A stretch of DNA of 64,000 nucleotides from Tenuifilaceae bacterium CYCD. GTDB lineage: Bacteria > Bacteroidota > Bacteroidia > Bacteroidales > Tenuifilaceae. How positions within the stretch are numbered: position 1 is the first letter of the stretch; every line of letters begins with the position of its first letter. Below, piece after piece: positions 1 through 9,063 of the stretch. The notes beneath the pieces are model-generated. The model was not told the origin of the DNA. It saw only the letters and a program-made list of their open reading frames with translations, and did not search any database. Where the stretch lies: positions 62,001 to 126,000 of the forward strand of contig AP027304.1 of assembly GCA_036322835.1 (NCBI GenBank), written 5' to 3'. A program made the translations under genes and the position numbers.

Positions 1-3000
1 AAAGAAATGGCGGAATGATAGATTAACACTGCCAAACCCAACCGTATTAATTGGTGGAAGAATCATCCGCACAGTTGAAACCCCATTGCGCCAATTGGCA
101 TACATTTCACCGCTCATTCCTCCGGCATTAGATGAACCTGTAAAACTCCAAACCGTTTCAAAATTGTTCAACTGAACATCATAGAAACTAAAATTTGAAG
201 GTATGGATGAATTAAACGACTGAGAGTATGGTAACGATACCGATTGAATTTTAGTTAAAGCAACTGTAGCATCGCTTGCACTAACAGTTAATGTGCCATT
301 GTAGGAGTAATAGGTATGATGCGATACACTTAAAGAGTAATCCCCTTTAATTATGCCATTTAGCGCAATCGCTCCATTACTTCCGGTTATGTATCTTGTT
401 CCATTGAAATATACTACCGTTTCTGGCAATGGATTTCCGGTTAAATCATCAACAACTAAAAGCGTTAAGTCTACCAAATCGGGTTGTAACTGCACATCAA
501 TAGCTACGGGGCTATTCCCTGCGAATTGTTCTCCAGTAACAGTCTTGTATCCACTTGCCAATACACTCCAAGTATGGTTTTGGAATGGCTCATTTAGTTG
601 GAATAAGCTTTGCCCGGCAACATCGGTATTCTGAGCCACTCCATCTAAATTAACCGTTGCATTGCTGATTGGATTGCTAAGATTATCGGTTACGCTAAAT
701 AAAATAGTGGGTAAAGCATTCGTAAATTGTGCATTAATGGATATGTCCTCTCCTCCTAGGAATTGTTCTCCACTAATACCTTGATAACCACTTGCCGTTA
801 CGCTCCACGAATAATTCGAGAATGGAGGTAACTGGTAGAATATTGCATTTCCCGATACATCGGTTATGGCATTATATGCGCCAATATTTACCGATGCATT
901 TGATACAGGACTACCATCGGGTGATGTAACCGTAAATGCAATATCTGGCCATCTATTCAACTCAACATCCACTGTAGTTTGAGATGGATAGTAAACCGAG
1001 CCTGTTTTTTCGAAATAGCCATTCAATAAAACGGAATAGGTGTAGGTGCCTCCATTGACAACCCCGAACGAGTAGTTTCCGCTTAAATCGGTATAACCCG
1101 ATCCTAATCCATCGATCGACACATAAGCACCCAAAACAGGCAACATTGAACTTGCATCTGTAACGCTAATAACCAATGGCTCTATAGCGTTAGGATCAAC
1201 GCAAGAAACATTAGCCTCCCAACCAGACCTAACCACACTTACATCAGTAAAGAATCTGAAGGTCAAAGCTCCATCAACGTTTGTGGCAATAAAAGATGGA
1301 GGAAGACTAGTCCCTGAATAAGTTCCAAGACTAGTTGAACTAGTATTTACACCATCGTAAACGTAAAGATAATCCCAACCACTCTCCAGGTTAAACGACT
1401 GAAAATCGACCTTTACCTTGGCTTCAGAGTTAGGAGGATATATGGTTAGGGTCATATCCTGATTATTGGAGTAGTTACCGGTATAACCCGGATCATAAAA
1501 AGTGTTGTTGCAGCTGGACGTTACACTTCCACTGGACATGATAATTGTGGAACCTATCTCATAAAGATAAACAGCTACAGTTTCCTCAACCTGATCAACA
1601 GTAACATTACTGTTTACCGAGCTATATCCCGATGCTGAAACAGAATAAGAATAAACACCTGCATCGATATTGCTATAATTATATGCACCCTCATCCTGAG
1701 TAACCCCATTAAAAGTTACAGTAGCATTGTTTATTGGTTCGCCAGTAATAGCATCCGTAACGGTAAAATTAACATTTGCCCTTGCACCACTACCCTGAAC
1801 CGCTATTGAGTACGTCGGATTATTGGGATCGTTAGTATTAAAGGAAATAATGCCAGAATAGTTTTGCTGAGCGGTTGGTTGAAATGCTATTGTGAGATAT
1901 GTACTCCCATTGGCTGAAAGACTTGTACTTCCAATAGAGTAGGTAAATTCTGGTACGGTGCTAGTAAATGAGGATAAGGTTAATTGATCACCTCCGGTAT
2001 TTGAGATGGCTACTAGTTGATTTGAAGTTGAATTAACCAACACATTCCCGAAATCAACAACAGGCTGAGAAACAAAAACCTCTGCTTGACCAGTGACTGT
2101 TAAGTTAACAGGAACTTTTACTTCTGGATTATCTATATCGTTGCTATTCATTACAACGTATCCTTTATAGGCACCAACACCCAAATATTCCGCACTGATA
2201 TCGAATTTTAAATTGGATTCTGTGCCCGGCTGAACACTTCCCAATGGATTTGCAGTACTCAGCCAATTCACGTATTCATCAATTCCATCGTCAATAATCG
2301 TTACAGTACTGCCGCTGGAACTGTAAAAGTTTGTTCCATTATGTGTCATTGCATAGCAATAACTCCCCGAAAAGCCATTGCTTACACTCTTTACAATACT
2401 TGAAAAATCATTGCTGATTTGATAAATTAGTCCACCCCAATCAGACTGAACCCATATATGCCCGGATGCATGTGTTGGAATATATATAATTTGACCACCA
2501 GTTATTCCGCCAGGCAAAGTTGCTGACCAAAGAACAGAACCAGCGTAATCAACCTTATAAATTCCGCTCTGCCATAATGGACTCAAGTAAAATATTCCTT
2601 CACGATAAAAAATCGACGAATAGGAGTTAATCGGTCCTTGAAAAGAGTAACCTGCAAATGTTCCACTTAAACTATACGCATAAAAGGTTCCACTGCTGTT
2701 ACCGATCCACAAATAATTACCATCCCATGCAATACCATAAGGCGAACTATGAATATTGGCAACATAATTTGTAGTATTATCTGACGGATTATAGTAATAT
2801 AAACGATTTGAGCCATAATCAACAATGTACATTAGATTATTAACCCATACTAAGCCAGTGCCTAAACTTACCCCAGGAATACTAAACGAACTTAAGACTC
2901 CATCCTTAGTATCGGCCTTAGAAGCATTTGACGCTTTTACCAATGGCTTTACTTTAATTACTTCTTTACCATTAGGTGAGCTTGCGTATAATCCTAATGA

Positions 3001-3735
3001 TTTTGGTGGAGTGGGAACTACAGCATCGTAATCAAACGAAACATTGTAATTTAAAATCCCTGCTCCACTATTTGAAATTAAAATGTTTTCCGATTCTACT
3101 TCACCATGCTTTAAAGCGACATTAAATTCAGACGGAATTGTGCCTATAACTGCAGGAAAATATCCGTTTGCCGATAGGTTTGCGTATATATAAGGATATG
3201 TTTCATTGCTTGTGCTAAAATTAATTTGTGCATAATTACTGCCTTCTGCAACAACCTCCATAGCCAAAGAAACATCTACATAATTTCCACTTTCAACGAG
3301 AAAGGATGTTGGGTTAACGCTTACATGCGCATTACTAGAACTAACAGAAACCTCAACAGCCTCGCCACTATTATTGTAAAATTGAACCGTACCCGATTGC
3401 GTTGACCCCACCTCAACAGTACCAAAATTAATACTTGATGGAGATACAGCAACTACAGGAATATCAGAAGCACTCACAAGAGTGTTATATTTATTATAGT
3501 CCCTTATTATCCAATCATTAAAAAGAAAACTTTCTAAATCCTTGGCATTTATATTTTTATCAGAATGAATCTTGTTAAAACCACTGGCCCTATTTATATC
3601 CAGCCACACTTTATCATTGCTATACACACTTTTGCAACTAGCAGTGCTTGCACCTATAGAAGCCATAGCCTGAAAGGAACATATATAGGTAACAAGTATT
3701 AATGTTGCAACCCAATAACGAGTATAATTTTTCAT
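1..3735 (-). CDS. Giant secreted multidomain surface protein (3' part lies beyond the window)
   Basis: Reading the minus strand from the ATG at 3735 gives 1245 codons without a stop, and the frame runs off the left edge. The N-terminus is a signal peptide: basic start, hydrophobic core, likely cleavage after AMA near residue 25. An ASH/HYDIN-like beta domain (INFGTVEVGSTQSG) follows at about residues 95-200. Residues about 290-480 have propeller-like repeats (YGIAWDGNYLWIGN). A second ASH-like domain (VDFGNVLVNSTS) is at about 555-650. A convincing CUB domain (SCNN..., GWDYLYVYDG, LTFRFFTD) is at about 733-848. Several carboxypeptidase-regulatory-like modules follow, and a cleaved-adhesin-like start (LPYSQSFNSSIP) is at about 1165. 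This layout is typical of Bacteroidota exported surface proteins, often sorted by the type IX system; the C-terminal sorting domain cannot be seen. Function is unknown; adhesion or matrix building is inference. Confidence 0.85.
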   Translation of the reverse strand, partial: MKNYTRYWVATLILVTYICSFQAMASIGASTASCKSVYSNDKVWLDINRASGFNKIHSDKNINAKDLESFLFNDWIIRDYNKYNTLVSASDIPVVAVSPSSINFGTVEVGSTQSGTVQFYNNSGEAVEVSVSSSNAHVSVNPTSFLVESGNYVDVSLAMEVVAEGSNYAQINFSTSNETYPYIYANLSANGYFPAVIGTIPSEFNVALKHGEVESENILISNSGAGILNYNVSFDYDAVVPTPPKSLGLYASSPNGKEVIKVKPLVKASNASKADTKDGVLSSFSIPGVSLGTGLVWVNNLMYIVDYGSNRLYYYNPSDNTTNYVANIHSSPYGIAWDGNYLWIGNSSGTFYAYSLSGTFAGYSFQGPINSYSSIFYREGIFYLSPLWQSGIYKVDYAGSVLWSATLPGGITGGQIIYIPTHASGHIWVQSDWGGLIYQISNDFSSIVKSVSNGFSGSYCYAMTHNGTNFYSSSGSTVTIIDDGIDEYVNWLSTANPLGSVQPGTESNLKFDISAEYLGVGAYKGYVVMNSNDIDNPEVKVPVNLTVTGQAEVFVSQPVVDFGNVLVNSTSNQLVAISNTGGDQLTLSSFTSTVPEFTYSIGSTSLSANGSTYLTIAFQPTAQQNYSGIISFNTNDPNNPTYSIAVQGSGARANVNFTVTDAITGEPINNATVTFNGVTQDEGAYNYSNIDAGVYSYSVSASGYSSVNSNVTVDQVEETVAVYLYEIGSTIIMSSGSVTSSCNNTFYDPGYTGNYSNNQDMTLTIYPPNSEAKVKVDFQSFNLESGWDYLYVYDGVNTSSTSLGTYSGTSLPPSFIATNVDGALTFRFFTDVSVVRSGWEANVSCVDPNAIEPLVISVTDASSMLPVLGAYVSIDGLGSGYTDLSGNYSFGVVNGGTYTYSVLLNGYFEKTGSVYYPSQTTVDVELNRWPDIAFTVTSPDGSPVSNASVNIGAYNAITDVSGNAIFYQLPPFSNYSWSVTASGYQGISGEQFLGGEDISINAQFTNALPTILFSVTDNLSNPISNATVNLDGVAQNTDVAGQSLFQLNEPFQNHTWSVLASGYKTVTGEQFAGNSPVAIDVQLQPDLVDLTLLVVDDLTGNPLPETVVYFNGTRYITGSNGAIALNGIIKGDYSLSVSHHTYYSYNGTLTVSASDATVALTKIQSVSLPYSQSFNSSIPSNFSFYDVQLNNFETVWSFTGSSNAGGMSGEMYANWRNGVSTVRMILPPINTVGFGSVNLSFRHFF

Positions 3736-3768
3736 GGTTCTATATTTTATCATGTATAAAAACAAAGA

Positions 3769-3796
3769 AGGAATTGGCCATTAAAGGCCAATTCCT
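3769..3796 (-). terminator. Hairpin terminator after the small outer-membrane protein
   Basis: An 11-bp perfect stem (AGGAATTGGCC / GGCCAATTCCT) with a 6-nt loop spans the stop codon of the upstream minus-strand gene. It is followed on the minus strand by a T-rich run (TCTTTGTTTTTATAC). This fits an intrinsic terminator separating the barrel-protein gene from the giant surface-protein gene. Confidence 0.7.
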
Positions 3797-4494
3797 ATTT
3801 TTACACCAAAAGCATTTGCCCTATAATCCGGAACATAAGTTTTTGAAGTTTCATTCAGATTCGAAAGTCCCATTCTATAGAAAATCTCTATGGAATATGA
3901 GAATCTCTCGCCTATGAACTCAACACCTGTTCCAGAAATAAATGACATGTCGTATGCTTTAACTCTAGAAGTAACTACATCGTTTGCTTTGTAGTAGTAA
4001 GGATAATCAGAACCATTATCAACCACAAAATAGTTAACTGCATTGGCTTGAAAAAAGAAAGCAGCCGATGCACCTACAGACAGGAATGGCCTTACTGAAC
4101 CCGAAAAATTAGGCAACCCAACCTTTACTGCAATTGGAACCTCACAGCTATGAATGAAAAGATCTGTTTTACCTAAATTGTCTAGCATTGGACTATCGGG
4201 TGAATATATGAAAAGCGGGGAAACCCCATTCCCTCCATACTGCGTATAAACGGCATCAAGCGATACTGTAACCCATGGCTGTACACGATATTGCACAAAC
4301 CCACCAATTATAGGCGATATTCTATAGTACGTAGTAGGTTGATAATCGATTGCCAGTACAGATTCTGAGATACCCGCGCGAATTCCAAAAGATAAAGGTT
4401 TCCCTATATCCTGGGCTACGGCAGATCCTCCCAACAACAAGATTACTATGCTGCAGGTTATAAAAACCCTATGTGTAAGCTTTATAATTTTCAT
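3781..4494 (-). CDS. Outer-membrane beta-barrel protein (porin-family-like)
   Basis: About 237 residues from the ATG at 4494. A longer frame starts only at a TTG (4521) inside the terminator region of the gene before it, so I prefer the ATG. It has a signal peptide (KIIKLTHRVFITCSIVILLL, cleavage near SAVAQD). Alternating aromatic and hydrophobic strands follow and the protein ends in IGIGL. Motifs such as GIRAGISES, PIIGGFVQYRV and GTGVEFIGERFSYSIE are typical of small PorT/OmpA-barrel-like Bacteroidota outer-membrane proteins. It sits between two surface-protein genes on the same strand and may serve the same envelope structure; that link is inference from position. Confidence 0.75.
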   Translation of the reverse strand: MKIIKLTHRVFITCSIVILLLGGSAVAQDIGKPLSFGIRAGISESVLAIDYQPTTYYRISPIIGGFVQYRVQPWVTVSLDAVYTQYGGNGVSPLFIYSPDSPMLDNLGKTDLFIHSCEVPIAVKVGLPNFSGSVRPFLSVGASAAFFFQANAVNYFVVDNGSDYPYYYKANDVVTSRVKAYDMSFISGTGVEFIGERFSYSIEIFYRMGLSNLNETSKTYVPDYRANAFGVKIGIGL

Positions 4495-4534
4495 TTTTGG
4501 TTTCTTTAGGTTAAACCTCAAAAAATTGAATTAG

Positions 4535-4560
4535 ATAACCTAGGGTTTCCCCTAGGTTAT
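4535..4560 (-). terminator. Hairpin after the GSGYT-repeat lipoprotein
   Basis: A perfect 11-bp stem (ATAACCTAGGG / CCCTAGGTTAT) with loop TTTC lies 10 nt downstream of the lipoprotein stop. A T-rich stretch (CAATTTTTTG) follows on the minus strand. A moderate intrinsic terminator; it could also process the mRNA between the two genes. Confidence 0.6.
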
Positions 4561-4570
4561 TAACTATTGC

Positions 4571-7531
4571 TTACTCTTCTACGGTTCGTAAACCTGTACC
4601 TAAATAAATATCGTTGATAATTGGAGTGCTCGATTTTAAAGTTAAACTACTGCCTCCTGGCTGAGAATACAAGAAACCTATTCCATTCACAGTTGCACTT
4701 GATACAGGATAAAAGTTTCCTGGCGTATTCTTTCCTTTGTATCCCGATCCACCATTCGTTACAACCACAGATGTTACCTTTCCTCCACTGATCTTAGCAA
4801 TTGCTGTTGCATTAGATCCAAAACCAGGAACGGATGGTGTTATTGTAACCGTTGGTTCTTCAACGTACCCGTTTCCTGCTTCGTCAATAATTACACCAGT
4901 GACAACACCTTCACTATTTACAACTACGCTTCCTTTGGCTGTTATATTCGCATTAGGAACAACTAAATTAACTGTTGGGGCAGTTACATAGCCAGTTCCA
5001 CCACTTGTAATGTTAATCCGCTGAACTCTTCCTTGAGCATCAAGAACTGCTGTAGCTTCTGCTCCTGTTCCACTTGTACTTACAAATTCAACAATTGGAG
5101 CAACTGTATAGCCCAAACCAGGATTTGTAACGCTAATTGCGGAGACTGTTCCAGAGTTCAAATTTGCATTAGCTGTTGCTACGGTTTTGTATGTCTTAAC
5201 TGTAAGAGTTGGGGCGGAAGTATAACCTTTACCTGGACTACTAACAGTAAAGCCAGAAATCTTGTCGCCAGTTAAAATTGGCGTTATAATTGCATTTTCG
5301 GTTGGAGATCCACCTCCGGTAATGCTAACATAAGGGACAGCGGTATAGCCCGATCCTGTATTTGTTAGAATAACATTGCCAATGTATGAATCACCAAGAG
5401 TAACCGATGCTGTAGCACCAGTTCCATCTCCGGCTATTGTTGCGCTTGCAGAAGTATAACCACTACCTTGGTTGGTAACAACAATATTCTGAACAGCATA
5501 CTTAATTTCGGCTGTAACTGTTGCTGCAGTTGTATTATCTCCGGTTATAGCTACAGTAGGTGTTGATGTAAAATCATTGCCATTGGCAGTAATATTTAAT
5601 TCTGACACAGATCTATTCAATTTAATCTCAGTACCAGAAATTGTACCGAATCCTGAAAATAACACATCGGATCCATTGAAATTAGCACCAGTACCGTACA
5701 CAAAACCTGCACCGGCAGTTGTAACGGTAACACTTGCAATCTGCTTCTCAAGAACAACAGTTCCAGCAACAGCCTGAGTTCCACCAGCAGGAGGAGCTGT
5801 AATTGTAACAGTAGGTTCGGATGTATATCCTGATCCCTTATTGATAACATCGATTGATGCAAGAGCACCGCCTGGTCCTAGTACAGCAACGGCAACAGCA
5901 CCGGATCCACCTCCTCCACTAATTGTAACGGCAGGAGGTGTTGTATAGCCCGAACCAGCAGTATTAACAGGAATACTATTAATACGTCCTGAAGTTTTCA
6001 ACTCACATGTAGCCGCAGGGGATTCTGTTCCACCAGGAGAATCAAACGAAACGGTTGGAACTGCTGTAAACCAAGCATCGGCATCGCTAGGAACGGTAAT
6101 TGAACGTAAGTTTCCTGTCGTCAAAATTGCAGTTGCAGTTGCATTTATTCCTCCGCCTCCAGATATTGTTACGGTAGGAACATCAGTATATCCAGCGCCT
6201 CCATTTGTTAAAATCAACTTACTCAAGTATCCATTCATTTTTGCCTCAGCTGTTGCTCCGGTTCCATTTCCTGTAATTGTAATGGTTGGGGCTGAAGTAT
6301 AATTGGAACCACCATTTGTTACAGTTAACGATTTAACTTTCGATGCTAATACTGCCGTTGCAGCAGCATCATCTCCTCCTGTTTCGGAAAGAGAAATTGC
6401 TGCTGTAGTATAGTTCTGTCCTTTGTTATTGACAACTATGCTAGTAACTCGGCCATTGGTAAGAGTTGCGGTTGCTGTTGCTCCTGTTCCATCTCCAGTA
6501 ATCTTAACCACCGGAACCTGAGTATAGCCATCGCCATTGCTCGTTATATTGATTGATTCGATCTCTCCTTTCGAGAGCACAGCAACAGCTGTAGCTGCCG
6601 TAGTGGGAGCTGCACCTATAGTTGTTCCGGTTGGAGCGCTGAAAGTTACATACGCAGGACGAACTGTTGGTATAATGCTTGGAGTTACTGTATTTTGAGA
6701 GAATATTGTACGAATTACTTGAACTCCATTTACATTCTGTTTATACAAAGTAGATTGAAGCAACGATTGATCTACGGCCAAATCGGCAATATCAATTCTA
6801 ATTGGCAATCCACTTGCTGTTGTAGGTACAACAAGAGAGTATAAACCATTTGCATCAGTTGTTCCACTTACAACTGCATCGCCATATGCTATTTTAATAA
6901 TCTCACCAGTTCCGTTATTACTACCGCCAGTGTTAATGTATGTATCCATAAATGTGTTATTAACATCTATGGAAACCGAAACAGGAATATTTGCAGCTAT
7001 TTCGGGAGTTGCATTGGTTAAGTCAGTCTCATAGGTAATCTTTCCTGAAATAGTAGTTGTTGCTGTTCCCGTTAAAGGGAATAAAGGGATTTGAGTTGAA
7101 GCGCTGCGAACAGTTGTCTCTGTAATGTTAGTAATAGATTCGGGCGTTAACTCTGCCACGAAACTAACCGATGTATAATTTGCAAGACTAACATTTACAG
7201 TTACTTTTCCAATTCTCAGATCATCAAAAACCACCATACCCGTTTCGTCGGTTTGCTTGGTTACAACAACACCCAATTGGCTTGTGGTCACGGTAACTCC
7301 GCTTAAGCCATTTGCTTTTGTTGCAGACTTCATAAATCCAGCATTACCTGCATTTATGACATTTACGGTATAGTTAACTATACCACCTACTCGAGCCAAG
7401 GAGTCTCTTAATCTCTCAAGTTCCTCCTGACCATCTAAAGCATCTTTTTCGGTAAAATCATCTTTTTCGCAAGATAAGAAGCCTACCCCAATAACTAGGA
7501 AAGCTACAAGTAATCTAAAAAATTTTTCCAT
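4571..7531 (-). CDS. Lipoprotein with ~15 tandem GSGYT-type repeats
   Basis: 986 residues from an ATG. A lipoprotein signal (lipobox GFLSC, Cys21) is followed by a charged linker with a short heptad-like stretch (about residues 30-48). Two carboxypeptidase-regulatory-like beta modules (about 50-300) come next. From about residue 320 to 945 there are roughly 15 imperfect repeats of 36-43 residues with the pattern (K/R)(V/I)xSIxVTNGGSGYTSAPTVTI then G-rich GTGATATA. The protein is rich in Thr, Ala, Gly and Val and almost free of Cys after residue 21. Similar GSGYT/TxPTVTI repeats occur in scattered marine-bacterial and phage surface proteins, where they have no assigned function; that comparison is from memory. 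The repeats probably build a long beta rod displayed at the surface. One unit (about residues 690-735) is expanded and diverged. Confidence 0.85.
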   Translation of the reverse strand: MEKFFRLLVAFLVIGVGFLSCEKDDFTEKDALDGQEELERLRDSLARVGGIVNYTVNVINAGNAGFMKSATKANGLSGVTVTTSQLGVVVTKQTDETGMVVFDDLRIGKVTVNVSLANYTSVSFVAELTPESITNITETTVRSASTQIPLFPLTGTATTTISGKITYETDLTNATPEIAANIPVSVSIDVNNTFMDTYINTGGSNNGTGEIIKIAYGDAVVSGTTDANGLYSLVVPTTASGLPIRIDIADLAVDQSLLQSTLYKQNVNGVQVIRTIFSQNTVTPSIIPTVRPAYVTFSAPTGTTIGAAPTTAATAVAVLSKGEIESINITSNGDGYTQVPVVKITGDGTGATATATLTNGRVTSIVVNNKGQNYTTAAISLSETGGDDAAATAVLASKVKSLTVTNGGSNYTSAPTITITGNGTGATAEAKMNGYLSKLILTNGGAGYTDVPTVTISGGGGINATATAILTTGNLRSITVPSDADAWFTAVPTVSFDSPGGTESPAATCELKTSGRINSIPVNTAGSGYTTPPAVTISGGGGSGAVAVAVLGPGGALASIDVINKGSGYTSEPTVTITAPPAGGTQAVAGTVVLEKQIASVTVTTAGAGFVYGTGANFNGSDVLFSGFGTISGTEIKLNRSVSELNITANGNDFTSTPTVAITGDNTTAATVTAEIKYAVQNIVVTNQGSGYTSASATIAGDGTGATASVTLGDSYIGNVILTNTGSGYTAVPYVSITGGGSPTENAIITPILTGDKISGFTVSSPGKGYTSAPTLTVKTYKTVATANANLNSGTVSAISVTNPGLGYTVAPIVEFVSTSGTGAEATAVLDAQGRVQRINITSGGTGYVTAPTVNLVVPNANITAKGSVVVNSEGVVTGVIIDEAGNGYVEEPTVTITPSVPGFGSNATAIAKISGGKVTSVVVTNGGSGYKGKNTPGNFYPVSSATVNGIGFLYSQPGGSSLTLKSSTPIINDIYLGTGLRTVEE

Positions 7532-7728
7532 AATTATGCGTTTTGGTTAGTAATTTAAGTGGGATTAATTTCTTGTATATAAATTTATAACAATTTTTTT
7601 TAATATATGCAAACTTTTCCCAACAAACCCAAAATACATAATCATAAAACCCTGTATATCAGAATAAAAATTAATTCCGAAGACTGAATTGACAGAATCC
7701 GGACATTAACTTTGCAATAAAACTATGG
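7532..7728. other. Intergenic region upstream of the repeat lipoprotein
   Basis: A 197-bp AT-rich gap between the tilS stop and the lipoprotein start. It should hold the lipoprotein promoter, but no good TTG/TAnnTTTG pair was found on the minus strand. No RNA gene is recognisable. Confidence 0.4.
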
Positions 7729-9063
7729 TTATAAAATTTTGATTTTTAGAACTCTTGAGGATTCCTCATCTATTTTATACCGATTGTCAATTCTATACCC
7801 AACAACCCAAACAATTTCATCGCCCGAGACAAGCACATAAACGTTACTTTTCTGATGCATCGGCACCTTGATATCGACAAGAAAATCGCTGATTTTTTTA
7901 AACCCGTTCATTCCGAAAGGAATAAATTTTTCGCCGGGTTGCCAAACTCGTAGAGTTAACGGGAATTTCAATTTAGCGTAATCGATCAAAGCGATATCAG
8001 GGTCTTTTTCGATTACAATGTTTGAAACATCTATAACTTCAACTTTTAACTTAATTGGGCTTGAGATTGAATTTGTGTTGGTATCAATTTGTACAACATC
8101 ATCATCTTTTGCCTTTTTGGGCGTAAGTATCAAAAACTCTCTATCCTTATACAGAGTATGAGATGATGACTCCACTCTCCGCCCCGATTCTGAATCCAAT
8201 AATTCGATAACGGTGCTCGCCATCGAAGGCGAAAATCCAAATTGATTCAACTCCTCAACCAAAAAGAATCGAGCGCTTCGCTCCTTCTTAAGCGCCTCAA
8301 TAGAAAATAGAATATCCTCTCCTTTCCTAGAAACAACAGCTTGCCGAATTCTATCAAGCTGTTCTTCCACCAACCAAACCGCCTCCTGCAAATGGTTTGC
8401 CGTATCGGCAATAGCCCTATCTACAGATGGATTTAAATACCTTAATTCAGGGATGATTTTATGCCGAATGAAATTTCGTTTGTACTTTGTTGTTGAATTG
8501 CTGGAGTCCTCCCGGAATTTTATGTCGTGTTTTATTGTAAAGGCTTCAATTTCTGAACGAGTTGCGAATAAAAGTGGCCTAATAATATTACCATTCATCA
8601 CCTTAATGCCAGCAACTCCTTTAATTCCGGTTCCACGGCTTAGGTTGAGTAAAACCGTTTCAACTGTATCGTTCAAGTTATGGGCTATGGCAACTTTGGT
8701 GTATTTATGTTCCTTACATATCTCTTCAAAATAGGCATACCTCAATTCTCGCGCAGCAACCTGAATTGATAGTTTATTCTCCGAGGCATACTTGTTTGTA
8801 TCGAACTTGATGGAATGGCAAATGATTCCATTCATCAAGCAGTAATACTTCACAAACTGCTCATCGCCATCGGACTCATCGCCACGTAGTCCAAAATTAC
8901 AATGGGCTACCGCTATCTTAAACCCCGATTTTTGAAACAAATGCAGCATCGCCATTGAATCGATTCCACTACTCACACCAAGCAATACTGAATCGTTTGG
9001 CGTAGTTAAATTGTTCTCCCTAATAAAATTGATAAATCTATCCTGCATTTTCAATTGTTGCAT
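7729..9063 (-). CDS. tilS: tRNA(Ile)-lysidine synthase TilS
   Basis: 444 residues. TilS ligates lysine to C34 of tRNA-Ile(CAU) using ATP, so that the tRNA reads AUA. The N-terminal PP-loop ATPase domain spans about residues 20-210. Its loop reads SSGIDS at residues 31-36, whereas the family norm is SGGxDS. The usual AVAHCNFGLRGDES and SRGTGIKGVAGI segments follow. The C-terminal TilS domain (LRVWQPGEKFIPFGMNG, KISDFLVDIKVP) is complete. The ATG at 9063 is used; a second Met six codons in is possible. The start lies inside the 3' end of pabB (26-bp overlap), so the two are probably co-transcribed. The Gly-to-Ser change in the loop is a real oddity, but the rest looks intact. Confidence 0.95.
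   Translation of the reverse strand: MQQLKMQDRFINFIRENNLTTPNDSVLLGVSSGIDSMAMLHLFQKSGFKIAVAHCNFGLRGDESDGDEQFVKYYCLMNGIICHSIKFDTNKYASENKLSIQVAARELRYAYFEEICKEHKYTKVAIAHNLNDTVETVLLNLSRGTGIKGVAGIKVMNGNIIRPLLFATRSEIEAFTIKHDIKFREDSSNSTTKYKRNFIRHKIIPELRYLNPSVDRAIADTANHLQEAVWLVEEQLDRIRQAVVSRKGEDILFSIEALKKERSARFFLVEELNQFGFSPSMASTVIELLDSESGRRVESSSHTLYKDREFLILTPKKAKDDDVVQIDTNTNSISSPIKLKVEVIDVSNIVIEKDPDIALIDYAKLKFPLTLRVWQPGEKFIPFGMNGFKKISDFLVDIKVPMHQKSNVYVLVSGDEIVWVVGYRIDNRYKIDEESSRVLKIKIL

Noticed and set aside
5033-5275. Cys-rich plus-strand frame opposite the repeat lipoprotein
   Set aside because: Antisense shadow of the Thr/Ala/Gly repeats; the opposite strand has strong coding structure.
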